DNA of 64,000 nucleotides from Zygaena filipendulae (lineage: Eukaryota; Arthropoda; Insecta; Lepidoptera; Zygaenidae), in the NCBI GenBank assembly GCA_907165275.2, contig OU015651.1:4858501-4922500 (forward strand), written 5' to 3'. A program made the translations under genes and the position numbers. Of this stretch, positions 1 through 14,049 are shown in pieces. Below the pieces are notes generated by a model that was not told where the DNA came from, made no database searches, and saw nothing but the letters and a program-made list of their open reading frames with translations. Each line of letters opens with the position of its first letter. The first letter of the stretch is position 1.

Positions 1-286
1 CACAATTAATTTTGTATTTATTATGATAAATTACAAAATTTTAATAACTAGGCATCTACTGTAGCTACTACTTCAATGGGCTTTGTTACACAGGGCAACT
101 ACATGTAAGAGAACCATTTAATTGTTCGTTCCTCTACCGCCTGATATAGGAAATCACGGACTACCTACCTAATATGACCTGAGATATTTTTATGATCAGT
201 CATACCTATCAGATTTCTGAAAAAATTGCGAACCTACAAAGAAAAACTAACCTTATTACCTAACCTAATTTTGAAGTCGGTTAAAA

Positions 287-491
287 TCCTACTAATATTA
301 TAAACGCGAAAGTTTGTAAGTATGTATGGATGGATGTTTGTTACTCTTTCACGCAAAAACTACTGGATGAATTTAAAGAAAACTACAATAATATAGCTTA
401 TACATCAGATTAACACATAGGGTACTTTTTATCCCGGAATTCCCGCGGGAACTCTGAAATTAACGCGGGTGAAACCGGGGGGCACAACTAG
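287..491 (+). mobile_element. Helitron-like non-autonomous element, family A, full length
   Basis: Starts TCCTACTAATATTATAAACG directly after A. Ends with a short GC-rich hairpin (CGCGGGTGAAACCGGGG) about 10 bases before CTAG, which is followed by T. A 5' TC, a 3' hairpin, terminal CTRR and an A/T insertion site are the Helitron hallmarks, and short copies of this kind are widespread in Lepidoptera. It carries the palindrome GAATTCCCGCGGGAAC. A close relative lies at 50293-50484. Confidence 0.82.
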
Positions 492-1370
492 TATGATAAT
501 AATTTCAATTTGCAATGTCAAAAGAATTGACAAAATGATTTTTTAATCACGGCGCATCGCTTCAGGTTGATAGGCTGAAGTGGGTGAAGTGGAATTAATA
601 TTAACCGGCGCACGACACACGAGCCATATCATCGCGAGCACCGGCCACTCGGTAATTAGTCGATTCATTTAGTCGCTTTCCATTTTATCACGATATTCCG
701 CACTGATATTATAGTCAGTAATTTGTTTTTTTTTTCGCGTGCACCTATACCTACCTGCCTGCCTACTAATCGATTTGCCGGAGCAACAATGTTTTAACAC
801 ACTATTCCACGCACTGCAATTGCCGACCTATGATACAAAATTACACAGGAATAAGTTATCATACAAGGTAAGTACGTATTACTTTTACATTAGGGACATG
901 TAACTATAAGTTTAAGGTATGTAAGTATACGTATCATGCAAAGAAATAATACTCGTAAAATGCACAAAGCGGAACATTAATCGCCATTTTATAAAACGAT
1001 TTTTTTGTTACGTTAGATATTTCTAGCTGTGCTGTAGCGGCAAACATATTTAGGTTAATTAATCATTAAAATACAATGATACACCAGGTAAAACGTAATG
1101 GTGCGTGCGCGCAACGCTAGACAGGAAAATTGAATAATGCGCGGGAAACGCTGTGGCAGACGCATTGTTGCTGCGGCGAACGTCACTCGATTGTCATCGC
1201 ACTTTTCGGATTTTAATCTGACATTTTGTGATATTATGGAAATGAAACGGACGTTTCGCGGTTAGCTGCCTCCGGTTTTACACGAATTGTGATTTCACTT
1301 TTGCGACGTTGAATTAGTTTGCTGCAGCGTTCCGTCACATACCTACATTTGCGTACGTAATACATACATC
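492..1370. other. Intergenic, no gene seen
   Basis: AT-rich with a GC-richer patch at about 1,100-1,330 (CGCGGGAAACGCTGTGGC and similar). No coding frame, RNA gene or repeat family was recognised. Confidence 0.5.
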
Positions 1371-1530
1371 ACATAGGCTCGCACTTAACTCCTGCAGGGG
1401 TAGACAGAGGTATATTTAGTAAAATTTATTCTTTCTACGAAATCGGTCAAGTAGAAGGTTTCGGAGGCGGCCGAAGGGATCTTATCTCCATAGTAGAAAG
1501 TGTAGAGACCATGAACCTCCTCTTGCTCGG
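1371..1530. mobile_element. Possible LINE/SINE 3' end relic
   Basis: CACTTAACTCCTGCAGGGGT, then AGACAGAGGTATA, resembles the GGGGTAGGCAGAGG tail common in moth retroelements. Only the motif supports this. Confidence 0.35.
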
Positions 1531-4500
1531 ATTCACGTTCAATACTTTCACATAAAATTTACGTAATAATATTCGCGGACATTACGCCACCTGATTCCAT
1601 ACTAAGCAGAGCTTGTACTATACAATATTTAAGTACAATTTTTTATCCTGATGCGGTGACCGCACCTGCGACACCCGGCGTATAGTCGAGTTCATTGACC
1701 ACTACACAAACGGTGCTATCAAACATAGGTATTATATATGCCCGACGAATAGTTCGTTACTATTTTTATAACTTTCTGAAGACAAAAATGGCATATATGT
1801 CTTTAGATTTTCAAACTATACATATTAGGTAAATTACCCTAAATATACATAATATTGTAATTATAGTTGTTGATTGGTCTTATTCACAATAATGAACCAC
1901 TTTTGGTTTCAACAGCATCGCCGTACTCAAAGATCAATTAAATCCGTTGTAAACCTAGAAGTGTGGGTGAATTAACAATTTAACAAATAAAAAAAATACC
2001 ATACAGTTGAACACGTTATAGCATCAGGCGCAAAGTATTGAATTGGATCCAATTGCTCGACTGAGCTGTATTCGTAATGAGTCTACAATATCGTCCGTTT
2101 TGTAGCGCATAATCGCGATGCTATCGCGTCCCCGCGACCCCGGTCTCCCCTCACTCCACGTCGCTGCATCGGACCATGTCACCCTACACAGCCAACACTA
2201 CCACTATTGTAAAATTACTTGGTTATTCGCTACTGAAACACATTCAAATTTTAATTACGATTTAAGAATAATAGCAATAAAGAACAGTCGATGAGCACTT
2301 TTTATAAAAAGTGAAATTAACATTGTTAAGTAATAATGTAAGTGCATATATATACTCAGGTATTAGTCTTGTTACAAAACTGTTGTTGTTTACATTATTC
2401 AAACAATCTATGAATATTTATTCGTATTTTTTATGCTTCGCTACAACTCGTCCGTCAAATGAGCAACGTTCACAAAAACTGATCGTGATTACAATCTTTT
2501 TTGGAAGTACTTAGATTAAAGATGTTATCGAAATTTATGAAATTTTAATTACAGAAGGCATGTTAAATGTAATTATTTTGAAATCATTCAATTATTTTCC
2601 TAATAAAAGTACATTACTTTATCTATATTTGTAGTATATTTTAAACCAAACCGCAATTAGGTATGTGTTGAATGGATCCTGTGTATTATGTAGGTAGTAC
2701 CTACTTTTCGCTTTTAATTTTTTTTACACAACCGAAGCTTTTATTTGTAAAGAAAGTTAGGTAAGTACGTCACCAAATTAATAAAACACTAGATTTATTT
2801 GATTTCCGAGATATAAGAAATTTTGTAAAGAGTAAAAAAATTACTCCCGCGATTTTTATTTATTAATTTTATTAATAAATGCTGAATTAGCTTCAATTTC
2901 ATAATCTCAGTCTACAAAAATATATCAAATTTTATGTAACAAGCAAGTAGAACTGTGTTTTTTTTTTGTTTAAACTTTGAAAATTAATGCTTTTTCTCAA
3001 ATCAATTTTTCCAGAATTTCAATTTCAAATGTTTGAAAAAAGAAATATGTTTTTGAAAATTTTTTCAATCCTTACTATCAATTGACTATTCTAGTCTATT
3101 TTAGATACTGAATCTAGTCTTAACTCAGTTTTTTTGCTTGGACGCCCAAATTTGATTATTATCAAGAAATATAGATACTAAAGAAGTACGGAAGTATAGG
3201 ACCTAATATAAGATATAACCTAACTTTTTTAAACCTTTTTACAAATTTTAGGTTTTTCCGTAAATAGCAAAATAAATAATTTCTATACCTACCGTTGTTA
3301 ATGTGAATCGGTAGATATAATATGTTTAAATCTGACGTAGGTATAGGTATAGATAGATACAAAATTTTAGGCCACCATATAATTTGAAGCTTATAGCATT
3401 GACTTTGGACTATGTTTGTCTGCATACAATTAGTGTGTTGTGTGTCACTAATTGCCACGTCCGGCGGAAGTGGCCGGTTCCGAGGTTGGTGTCAGGTGAC
3501 GTCGCCCACCTGTGTGCGACTGTCGGCTTTGTCCGACGACCACAGCCACACAGACAGCACCACCCACTCATACGCAACACATACACACTTTCACTAATAA
3601 CAGTAAGTATGCACGCACACATGCACGCACATTTTACAGGTATGTTACTAATGCTGCTAATTAGGCAGTAAAACTATGATTTTACGGCTATGATTATAGT
3701 TATTTTAATTAGATTAGATTTTACGAGCACGGTTCAAATCGGGTCATACAAAACTCGGATTACACATAATTTACTTGAGACTTTACTGACTTCAATTAGT
3801 ATTGAAGTTGCCATCATTACAAATTATTAATAGGCGACTATTCCACGAGACATTGGTTCTCAACCCTCAATGCATGACTTTCAATTTGCAGAAAAAAACG
3901 TTACGATGAAGAAATGTCGTGAGCTAATGTGTCGATCCGGCCACAGGCGCCGAGAATGCCTGCCATTTTACTTTTTTCACTCCTCCATAATTACGTAATT
4001 AGTGTCGATGAATTGGAAGTGCATTTATTTTGTGGGTCCCTTTGTGCCGCACCACGAGCGCCCGCCATACAACTTTTGTTTAATATTTTTACAACAGCTG
4101 TTAGTACGGTGGATGAGTTTTGCAATTTTAGCAGTTGACAATAATACATAGACTTTTACTACAAATTCTACTAGTTTTACTCGTCAAATTTTACTTCTAA
4201 CAAAAGGGTGAGGTCGTTCGTTCAAAAAATGAACTTAGTGATATTTTTTGTGATTGTCATTATTTTATCCTACATTATAGCAGGCTCCTCCATTCGCCGG
4301 TAAATTTTGAAAATGTTTTACTCGCAACTGTTTTATCCATCATTCATATCAGTTGATAAAAAATTAGCCAAGATGAAAAAATAATTCGCTTAACATTTTA
4401 TTTAGGTATTGAAGATATACGTAAAAGTATCATGCGTAGTACCTACCATCATCTACCTATTGTGCTTGATTTACCTACAACCAAAAGAACACAATAATAT

Positions 4501-5074
4501 CGAAAACCAATTCGAATCTTCTATCAACAACGCCCCAGTTTATTAGATTTATGTATGTACAATAATAACATCTACAACAGGACATGAGAGCATAATAATT
4601 TCTTTTCAATTAGCACTCAATGAATATTGGAGTTGCGTTAGAGCGGTTGCGCGATTCGACACGCAACATCGACGGGCGAACAACAGCCGATGGCTCCATT
4701 CATCATTATTATAAATGTGCCACACTCGCTTATTTACGGAAATCGATATTTTTTTCGGTATCGACTCTGAATGCTCGTTTTCGACACGTCGTTAAACGTC
4801 ACGGTATTGTCGGGGATGACCCCGGCATTGTCGGCCCGGCTGCCTGCTGGGCATCGCCGGCTCCCAGCGAGCCGCCGCGCGCCGCTCCGCCGCCAGCTAC
4901 TATAGAGCCGTTCTACAACCGAACTTAGCACCGCGAGATTAGTTCCGCACGCCGGTAATGTAATTTTGTAATTATTGATTACTGCAGGTCACGGTTATTG
5001 ATCAACATTCATTCTAAAACACACCGAACTAATTAATAACCGAACTTTTACCTACCTGCCTATAAGCGATATGC
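1531..5074. other. Intergenic, no gene seen
   Basis: Mostly AT-rich with poly-A/T runs. Two GC-richer patches (3,450-3,560 and 4,640-4,930) contain overlapping short ORFs on both strands without recognisable domains. The second could be a regulatory island; this is a compositional impression only. Confidence 0.4.
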
Positions 5075-5312
5075 TTACATATTATAAAACAAAGTTCTCC
5101 GCCGCATCTGTATATCTGCCCGTCTGCATTTCTGTCTGTTCGCTATAATCAAAAACTACTGAACGGAATTTCATGCGGTTTTCACCAATATAGATAGAGT
5201 CAAGTGAAAATTCTGTACTGATCGAATAACTATACAGTAGTCTTGTGTCACATAGGATACGTTTTATCCAGAAAGAAAGAGTTCCCACAGGAATACCGAA
5301 ATTCATAAACAG
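5075..5312 (+). mobile_element. Degenerate Helitron-like fragment
   Basis: ACATATTATAAAACAAAG start, CTGTCTGTTCGCTATAATC, then CTACTGAACGGAATTTCATG and CCCACAGGAATACCGAAATT. A second worn copy of the end appears to about 5410. No hairpin or CTAG remains. Confidence 0.5.
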
Positions 5313-5412
5313 CTTTTTCGTGTACAGTTAAACCTTGGAATATGAGATAGGTTACTTTCATCCTGAAGTAAAGAGTTCCTGCGGAAATACAAAGCTTAAA
5401 ATTGCAGGGACC

Positions 5413-7149
5413 TTATAATTTTTTTTGTTGATTCCGATACTTAATAAAATGTTTCAATACGTGACGGTGTATCTTGAACGCGAATAGTGCAAGTGATGGG
5501 CAACTAGTTGTTGAAATATTGATAAACGTCGGCGAGCGATGTAGGCGTGCGCAATCATTGGTCGGGCAATTTGCGAGCGATTGTCCGTGATGAGACGTGG
5601 GCGCACGCAAATTGGACGAGAGCTGCTCATGCTCGAAATAGACCAATTTAGAGCTCGATACACTATTAACAGCTTCAGGATTTTACCTACCTAAATAAAT
5701 GCTAAAACATTACCAGCCAGAGTCAAATATACCTAGTCCTACAATCTATAATAATCGTTAACGTATAGAAAACTAACGAAAGAAATCGCTATATCACGTG
5801 ATCATGTAAAACTGAAATTTTACTTTAGATTGGACGATTTTATGTTCCGTTCCTTGGTTTTGTGAAAATAATATTACATTGTACATGTGGGTAAGCTTCG
5901 ACTGACATTTTGCATATTGGATTTTATGTTTACTGTTATTACGATTTTCACAATCAAATATCAAACCATATCGCGTAATACCAATAGATAGGTGATCGTG
6001 AACCAACATTGGAATCGGCTCTCACGGGGTCATAGGCAAATACTTATTTTAATGTGGAATATGATTGCACAAGGGAATAAGAACAATAATAAACTACATC
6101 AATCCGATATACGTTTCAAAGCTTGCAATCACGAAAACAAATTTGCGACCATTTCCTTTCTCTCGGAACAAAAGTATACCGATTCCGGTGTGCGCAATCT
6201 CTTATAAAGAGGTAGATAGTAATGGAAACTATTTCTCATCAATTTTCTGAATAATGGTGCACAGAAGCCAGCGGATAAAACAAAGCGCGAGCGCTCACGA
6301 CATAGATTGAGCTGAATTATCGCTTTACCGCAGAACACAATCTGCCCTCGCGCTGTGTCCGATAGAGCTACACACTTTTACGGCCCTAATGCACACTACC
6401 GCAGCCGCCTGCGCAGTCGTACCCTCGTACGTGAACCCGACACGAACCAAGATAACACCAACGTGAATTATGTTAAAATGTTACCAGTTTCTCTCCTTTT
6501 ATCAATTTGTTGCATATCTAAACACGGCGTTCGATTTTCCTTCTTAAATATCTATCATCCACTACAATGAAATTTTAGTTTTCTTTCAATATGAAGAAAA
6601 TTCCTATGAATCGATGGGTCTTTGTACTCGTATATTATGTTGATTTATGACTGTAACAATGTCTACTAACAAGTATTTACCTCAAAATATTATTATATGG
6701 TAAATATAGAAGTCGTGTCTAATATCAATGGTGACTATAAGTAGCTTGTAAATTATCGTAATTATAGCGACCGAACAATCAAAATGTAACATTCTCAAAT
6801 CACCAGAAAATTGGGTGAAAGTATGACGCTAATATTCCTACACATGACAAATGGTCGACATCTTGCGCCTAATATCTGCCACGAATAATGAGCCCAAATC
6901 AAAGAGGCGAACAATTGTAATTCGCATGTCAAAAGTTTCATTAAGTGCGTGCGTGCCGTGCCGCTAGACATTACTGCCGCGCCCGTCCGTCAACTATGTA
7001 TTTCTATAGAAGTTGATGTAAAATTCTACGCGACACAACACAATCTGTTACGACATCTTGAAGGAGAAAACGAAATGGTGTAAGTACCTATAACAATTAC
7101 GGAAATTTATGGAAATATATGAAGTAAAACATACTAATGAGACCCTACT
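5413..7149. other. Intergenic, no gene seen
   Basis: The GC-richer part at 5,480-5,660 and 6,280-6,440 holds only short, overlapping ORFs without known domains. The rest is AT-rich. Confidence 0.4.
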
Positions 7150-7462
7150 GGGCATGATGACTTAATTTAATTTTTTTGTCCGTCTTGTAGATTAATAAAA
7201 AATATTGGGCACGTATTTTTCCTTTTTTTACGTAATCAAAAAATAAGGGCGATACATTGAGTTGAAATTCCGTGTCACGTCACACTTTATACTTAGTTAT
7301 GACGTCGCGACCTCCCACTCCTAAACTTTAATGCGTTTTAACTTTTACGTAAGCATTTTTTTTCAATTATTCGAAAAAGCAAAAAATACGTGTCTATTAT
7401 TTTTTTACTATCCAACTGACGGACTAAATAGAATTTTTATTTTTATACCTTGTCATCATGTC
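7150..7462 (+). mobile_element. MITE of the TGACGTCA family, near full length
   Basis: Outer ends GGCATGATGAC and GTCATCATGTCC are inverted. Inside are TTGTCCGTCTTGTAGATTA and CTGACGGACTAAAT. The two CRE-like sites are worn (CACGTCAC, TGACGTCG). Confidence 0.8.
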
Positions 7463-7483
7463 CTTTTTAAATTCAGTTAAATC

Positions 7484-7772
7484 GATACTATAAAAAAAAG
7501 AGTAGAATTTGTAATCGCGATTCTGTACTTTGAATATTTTTAGCAAATTTTGACAGGGAGCGATAAAAGAAGAAAAAAAGAGTTTTCAAAATTATTTTCT
7601 GCCTGTCTGTCTATTCACGATAATCTCCAAATCTACTGAACGGATTTTCATACCGTTTTCACAGGTAGATTAAGCTTAACCTGGAGCTATACATACCTAT
7701 TGGCTTTGTTTCATTTAAATCGGATGTCATATAAAAACGTTTCAAGCGGGTGAAACCGCAGGGCACAGCTAG
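7484..7772 (+). mobile_element. Helitron-like element, family B
   Basis: The body has CTACTGAACGGATTTTCATA, then AGATTAAGCTTAACCTGGAG. The 3' end is CAAGCGGGTGAAACCGCAGG, then CAGCTAGT. Family B shares only the hairpin end with family A. Other copies are at 11644 and 58490. Confidence 0.78.
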
Positions 7773-7799
7773 TTTTAATAATATACATTTTAGTCTTGA

Positions 7800-7840
7800 C
7801 TCTACCTACCTACCTACCCACTTACCTACCTAGTACCAAC
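7800..7840. repeat. CTAC/TACC microsatellite
   Basis: Imperfect CTAC repeats. Shorter runs of this tetramer occur throughout the window. Confidence 0.75.
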
Positions 7841-8142
7841 TTACATTACATATATTTTTATATACCTAACGTAAGCATAATATACTAAGTATATTCTTTA
7901 TAGGTATAATTTAAGAAGATGACAAATGATGAAGCCATGACTTTATTCGTGTACATATTTATGTAAGTGCGGTAAATGTATATAAAGGCGGGCATAACAT
8001 AATCTGTCACGGTGTTAGCGTAAGACAGAGTCCGGCCCCATTAGAGGGCATTAGTGGCGCAGGCGCAGGTGTCACCGCGTTGGACACGCTACTGTGACAG
8101 TAGAACAGTGGCGGTTAGCTCGCATTAGTTCACAGGTAGTAG

Positions 8143-8252
8143 GTACAGTCAACAACATCAATATGTAAACATTTCAGTCAGTCTTTATTACTGATGTAAA
8201 AAGACTCGATGACTGTCAAAAATGTTTACATATTTCTGCTGCTGACTGTACA
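8143..8252. mobile_element. Short MITE (about 110 bp) with GTACAGTCA ends
   Basis: The left end GTACAGTCAACAACATCAAT, then ATGTAAACATTT, mirrors the right end AAATGTTTACATATTTCTG, then CTGCTGACTGTAC. The arms are about 32 bases with few mismatches and TA sits at both edges. Confidence 0.75.
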
Positions 8253-10021
8253 TATTAATATGAATACAGCTATTGACGTACCACAAGTCACAACCTATTA
8301 TGACAACAACGAATCAAAAGTGTTAAAATGAAACTTACAATTTCGTCAATATTTGTATAATTCGCTGACAGATTGTAGTTTGCAAACGGACGAAATATAC
8401 AATTTGTCTGCAACATATATCTAGAGAAATTGACAAATACATCTTAACTTTTTACTCCATCTTGTTTCCAATTTCCAGTCCTCAATGACATTTTTATTTA
8501 TGTTCTTATTGTATAGTGCTAGTAAAGATAAGTTTAGGTAGGTATGTAATTTTGCTTTTCGATTATTCTTTACAAAAAAACTAAGCAATATAACGCCTGA
8601 ATTTTATATAAGTTCTTGAAATATATATAACGTACATATTATCTAGTAGGTAAATAATGCACTAAGAAGGTAACGCAGCACTACCACATGTTAAGTAAGG
8701 AAGGGAACGCGGCAGAGGGCACTCAAATTGACTATTTCTTGGTTGCTAATGACGCATGGCGAACCGATGCGTTTCGCATAGGACGGTCTAGCTAGGCGAC
8801 CGGTTATGCGCTCCTAGATTAACTTACGAATAACGTATGTACCTACTTAACTGTAACCAAATTTTGTGCTTATATAAGAACAGTCTTTGTTAGTTACAGA
8901 CAGCGTGATGTGTCGTGGGACGCCCAAGAGAAGCGAAGCTTCCTGCATCTCATTAATTATACATACAATGTTATAATAAACTATCTAATTGTGTCCTTTA
9001 TGTATATTAAGATTTAAATTACAATAGTTTTCTAAAAGGTTATTAATTAGATAAATATTCTATTTATGAATTTGACAAAATGATGTTCAGTTTCATATAA
9101 TTGATGAAATTATGTAGGTATCTAAATAATTTATTAAATATTTTAATTATTATAAATAAATTTCATTTTACTTCGTTTATCAATTTGCTAGGTATTCTAG
9201 CATGTTTAGAAATATAAAGTACCGGGTAGGTTTGATTTTTAAATTTATATTTAATATTATTTATTTATGAGTTTCCTTTTTCTACACGCTGCTTGTCGCA
9301 CTTCCTCTCTCAAATCTCTATCTCGTCTGAGGGGCGTTGCAACTTCCGTTCGCGACGTTTTATTTCCTCTTTGTTCTCAACATCCAGCCGTGCCTACTTG
9401 AAAATAAACCTTTTAATGGATAGACCATGTAGCATGTAGAGCATAATATCGCAAAAATAGGAAACACATTTTAACAAACTCTATGTCTTTTTCTTAATCT
9501 TCTTAATCCCACGCCCAGAGATTAATTTTAAGAGTTAGTTATCCATATGAAATGCGATTTTTTTTGCTGTTTATTGTTATCCTAATAAGCTCGAAGAGGA
9601 AATTGATTTGTGTTAAAAACCGACATCATGATAATATAACCTAATACTTTGGCGCCGTTCCACACAAAATGTATTAAAAAAATAATGAAAATATGTATTA
9701 CCGTATTTTTTCTTTTTTTTTTTGCTTCATTTTCGAATGGAATTAAGAAAGAATTCACCGCTCTTTGTGTAATTTCTCAATGGTAGTGCTTTCTCATTGA
9801 CTTACCAAAACATTCACTGTCGCCGCATTTTACTGTGGATGCAAAAATTTGCAGTGGTCAGATTATTTATCTTTGCAGCAACTCATAATGTCATAGTGTA
9901 GTTAAGGTGTAATTAACGCGAATGAAATTGCGGCAATCAGCTAGTGTCAAATTTTGTTTAAGATAAGGTGTCTTTGCTGAGAAAAAGTTGATTTTCTAGC
10001 AATGCTTGAGTTATTTGAATT
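8253..10021. other. Intergenic, no gene seen
   Basis: AT-rich. Short GC-richer spans at 8,690-8,830 and 9,290-9,390 show no open frame or recognised motif. Confidence 0.4.
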
Positions 10022-10344
10022 GGCTACTTGACAAAAACTTTTTTTTAGTCCGTCGTGTAGATTAGTAAAAAATATTGGACACGTATTTTTTCTTTTTTTA
10101 CGTAATCAAAAAATAACGGAGATACATTGAGTTGAAATTTCGGGTGACGTCACAACCCGGTGCAGTTTGTATGGCGCTTATAATGAATATTGACGTCACG
10201 AGTCCCCCACCCTAAACTTTAATGCGCTTTATCTATGTTCATTTTCATTAAATTGAAAAAGCAAAAAATTCGTGTCTATTATTTTTTTATTTTCTAACTG
10301 ACGGACTAATTAGAATTTTGATTTTCATACCTTGGAGAATACCC
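10022..10344 (+). mobile_element. MITE of the TGACGTCA family, near full length
   Basis: TTTAGTCCGTCGTGTAGATT, then two intact TGACGTCA octamers (near 10144 and 10190) and CTGACGGACTAATTAGAATT. The outer ends GGCTACTTGAC and GGAGAATACCC are only loosely inverted. Confidence 0.8.
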
Positions 10345-11101
10345 AATTATGAACTTTCAAAGTCTAACTGGATTAGATCTTAGCTACTCAACAACAGATG
10401 ACGCGCAGAGCTCGTTTGCCCAGATATTTGAACCACAATAAGATTAGAGCATAACATTTTAATACGTATCTATCAAGTCTCTATAGGTTTCGTTATCATC
10501 AGCGCATAATGAGATGAGTCTCGCTTGTTCGTTTTGTGATCACGAGTGAGTGTCAGCGAAGGCTATCCATCATCCGCTGCGACTAATTGCCTGCTACCTT
10601 GGTTCGGCTCTCTTATCCTTTTAATTCGTCCTCTGACGACCTATACGATGCAGAGGTGAGTTGTTACACATAATTGCTTGCGAGATACCTACCTACGTAC
10701 TGCCTTGATTGCAGAATTAAATACGAACAAAAAAATGGCCGCCTGAGATATGTTTTTGCTACAAATAGTAGGTATAGGTACAAATAACTTTAATATGTTT
10801 ACGTCTTTATGAGCAATAATCGTAATCGTAATTGGTTATTTATAAGCAAATGATTAAAATTTAATTGATGACGTAGTTCGTACAAATAAACAAATTACAA
10901 ATAGATTTATACTCGTTTTTTATTTATGCTTGTTAGACGTTAGGAAAAATTTAAGTAAATATTCTACCCTAAAAAGAATATGAACGACTTAATATTACCA
11001 TTACAATCTTAACATATTTTTAAAATGGGTCTGTCTTTCTGCATATTGTGCATAAATTACCCAGAAACCACTTCACTGAGGTATATTATTAAACATTTAA
11101 A
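10345..11101. other. Intergenic, no gene seen
   Basis: The stretch 10,490-10,640 is GC-richer and free of repeats. The rest is AT-rich with TACC words. Confidence 0.35.
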
Positions 11102-11294
11102 CCTACTAATATTATAAATGTGAAAGTGTGGATTTTTGGATGTTTGTTACTCAAACACGCAAAAACGGCTGAACGGATTTGGATGAAATTTTCACGTTGT
11201 CAGGGGTACAGAGAAGGACATAGGGTACTTTTTATCCCGGGATTCCCGCGGGAACTCCGAAATTACCGCGGGTGAATCCGCGGGGTACAGCTAG
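11102..11294 (+). mobile_element. Helitron-like element, family A, full length
   Basis: CCTACTAATATTATAAATGT start, GGCTGAACGGATTTGGATG body, and CCGCGGGTGAATCCGCGG hairpin before CAGCTAGT. Same subtype as 27668 and 34708. Confidence 0.83.
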
Positions 11295-11643
11295 TTGTAA
11301 TATATATATATGTGTATATATAATTATTTACGTATGTAGGTACGTATATTGAATCTATACTTGTGGGGTTCGGAAGTAATAATCCTCGGCTAGCTCAAAT
11401 AAAAGATAGTAAAATAAAATAAAATGGTAAAATAAAATTTATTGAGAGACAAATAATTTAGATGTTGATTGTGCCGAATCTGGAATTGAAGTCGCTAATA
11501 AAATACAAAATGAGAATACAAAAATTATTTGAAATTTATAAAAAGAATATCAATAGAATATAAAAAGGAACATATCTTAAAAATAAAAAGTAATACATAT
11601 GAGGCTGGATATCGTAACGAGTGGCATACGGCCGCCTCGTTAC

Positions 11644-11949
11644 ATACTATAATAAAAGAGTACATTCCGCGATTCCGTACATCGAATATTTTTACCTAAA
11701 ATTGAGAGGGGTGATAAAATAAGAGTAACCAAGCAAAAAAAAAAGTTTTTAAATTTCTTTTCTGTTTGTCTGTCTGTCTGTTTGCGATAATTTTCGAATC
11801 TACTGAACGGATTGTCATGCGGTTATCACAGATAGATTAAGCTTAGCCTGGAGCTACATATAAGCTTTGTTTCATTTTAATTGGATGTCAGGAAAAAAAG
11901 TTCTTGTATAAAAACGTATCACGCGGGTGAAACAGCGGGGAACAGCTAG
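11644..11949 (+). mobile_element. Helitron-like element, family B
   Basis: ACTATAATAAAAGAGTACAT start, GTCTGTCTGTTTGCGATAAT, AAGCTTAGCCTGGAGCTACA, and ACGCGGGTGAAACAGCGGGG, then CAGCTAGT. Confidence 0.78.
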
Positions 11950-13984
11950 TTAATAATATATCTACTTACCTACCTAATAGGCACTTGTGTGTCTCCTCTA
12001 TACATAGAGATAAGATAAGATAGATATATTAAGTAAGCACTTTTATTTATGTATGTAATGTAATGTAATTCAGAAGTACAATCAGTGACACGATATAACC
12101 CCACCGAGTTTAAGTACATTATCTAGATTGTAGTGTAGTGTGCGTGTGTCATTGTGTGCACGCTCAAGAAGTAAACTTTTATAAAATAACTTTTATTTAA
12201 GTGGATCATTACGCTTATAAATTCATTTTCGAACTTTGCTACTGTAGAAAATTAATAACATACCACTTGTGCCATCTATCAAGTAAAAGACACTTTTAAA
12301 GTTAGGTACGTCGAGTGACGTCATTGTACTGAATCTCGGAGTAGAGATGTGTCGCAACTCTTGGCAGAATCTTCTAAATATGAAAAGCTCGTATAAGTAC
12401 CACATTTTCAAAATTGGTAACAAGTTAGTTAGGTTGACTAGTGAGTTTCCGCTGTTAGTTATCAAATTGCACTTGCAGGCATTCGGACAGAAATACAGGA
12501 TTCCGACCCTCAAATATGTACCTACAGCACCTAGCTTATATCGTATTTTGATGATCGGATTCTATGATGCCCGTACAGGCTAGCCCCAACCGTTGCAAAT
12601 AAAAACACGGGCGAGGACAGAGCCCTCCATCAAAAGGGGTAGCTCGATTAAGTGTCGATTTGTGACGGGGGTGGGGTGACGTGTGAGCCCGGCGCGGCGC
12701 GGCGCCGCATTAATCATTAACGCAGCCTGCCTAATGACACCGCCGAAATGAGCTCCGTAGTGTTGTACTGCGATGTTATCGACACTTATGGTACGTACTA
12801 CATAGCATTTATTAGGTACTCGTGGTCTTGATATAGGTACGTGGTTCACCTAGGCTAGATGCGCCACGATTAACTTGTTATCATTGTGTATCCGATATAG
12901 GTAGTTACAGTACCGTACCGTATTTTATTTCTTTTTTCAATATTCAATTTCAGTGAGAATTTATACGTAAATATCTAAAATTAAATTCTTTAATTTAAAA
13001 GTAATTTCTTAATTTCTATAATTATGCGTTTACATAATAATTAATAAACCTTAAAAGCCGTAACGAAACTTGCCTATCTTCTTCTATACAACATATTTTC
13101 AACTCGAATGATCTCAATTAAAATGCATTAGGTGATTAACGTAATTCAATGATTAAAACCGGCGATATTAGAGCATTAAAATGGAAGATAAGTTGAGTAG
13201 GTAAGTCTTCATTACATGAAGTACCTAGGTAGTTAATATAAATATTATCTAATATTTTTATCGACATCGACATACAGTTTCAGAGACATCCCTCAGTCCG
13301 ATATTAGATGTCGCTATTAACTCCGCAAAACGTAATTAATCGAATAAGTTTATGATTGATATAACCAGTTTGTGGGGCGCTTAATTCACTTTCCAAATTC
13401 CTTAGTCTAAGGTCGCCTTTATAAAGTTATCCTTTAAGGAAATTGATTGGGCCTATAGCAACTTAACTGATTTCATAATGATTCAATTCAATTAAGAATT
13501 ACACCCACTCACAGTCGAGTTCGGGGGAGCGTAAATAACAAGTGAAATTAACTCAAAGGAAAATTTATAATACCGTTAACTGTACGTTACGTTGTTATAC
13601 CTACCTACATCTTATTTTCCTACCTTCATCCTTTTTATACTGACGTTTTCTTATTATAAAGAATAAGTAACTTCACTCCGTAGAAGCAATCCTTAAATAT
13701 TTTTAAATGAGCAAGTTTAAATGCATTCGTGGAATAAAGAAAATATAAATAAATCGGGTTTTTATTTTTCTCGAGGTAAATTATCTTTGGTACCTTCGAT
13801 CAATGCCGTAAAATTACACTAAAATCTAGAGACTAGATAATTCAATTTCTGGCTGTTTGAAGCAAGTTTTCCGACATAACTCGCATTTGAAAGCATTTGC
13901 ATTTGCTTCTTAAGAAATACTACAAAGGTGTACCTATAGGTATTTTAAGTAAAGTTCGCTTATCATATTTTTGTCAAATCGTTG
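11950..13984. other. Intergenic, with a GC-rich repeat-free island
   Basis: The stretch 12,590-12,790 is strikingly GC-rich (CCCGGCGCGGCGCGGCGCC) and includes ATTAATCATTAACG homeodomain-like sites. Short ORFs there have no domain. It may be a regulatory island. The remainder is AT-rich. Confidence 0.35.
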
Positions 13985-14049
13985 AAATCGCGGTTTCGTC
14001 CACTTCAATTTCGGTCACTGACTTGAGTGAAACCACAGGGAACAGCTAG
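13985..14049 (+). mobile_element. Helitron-like 3' end fragment
   Basis: Only the end remains: GAGTGAAACCACAGGG, then AACAGCTAGT. Confidence 0.5.

Noticed and set aside
4620..4931. Overlapping ORFs in a GC-rich patch
   Set aside because: Open on both strands with Pro/Ala/Arg-rich content and no recognisable domain; more like regulatory or GC-rich spacer DNA.
12580..12849. 89-codon minus-strand ORF
   Set aside because: Falls in a GC-rich island with no domain or gene context.
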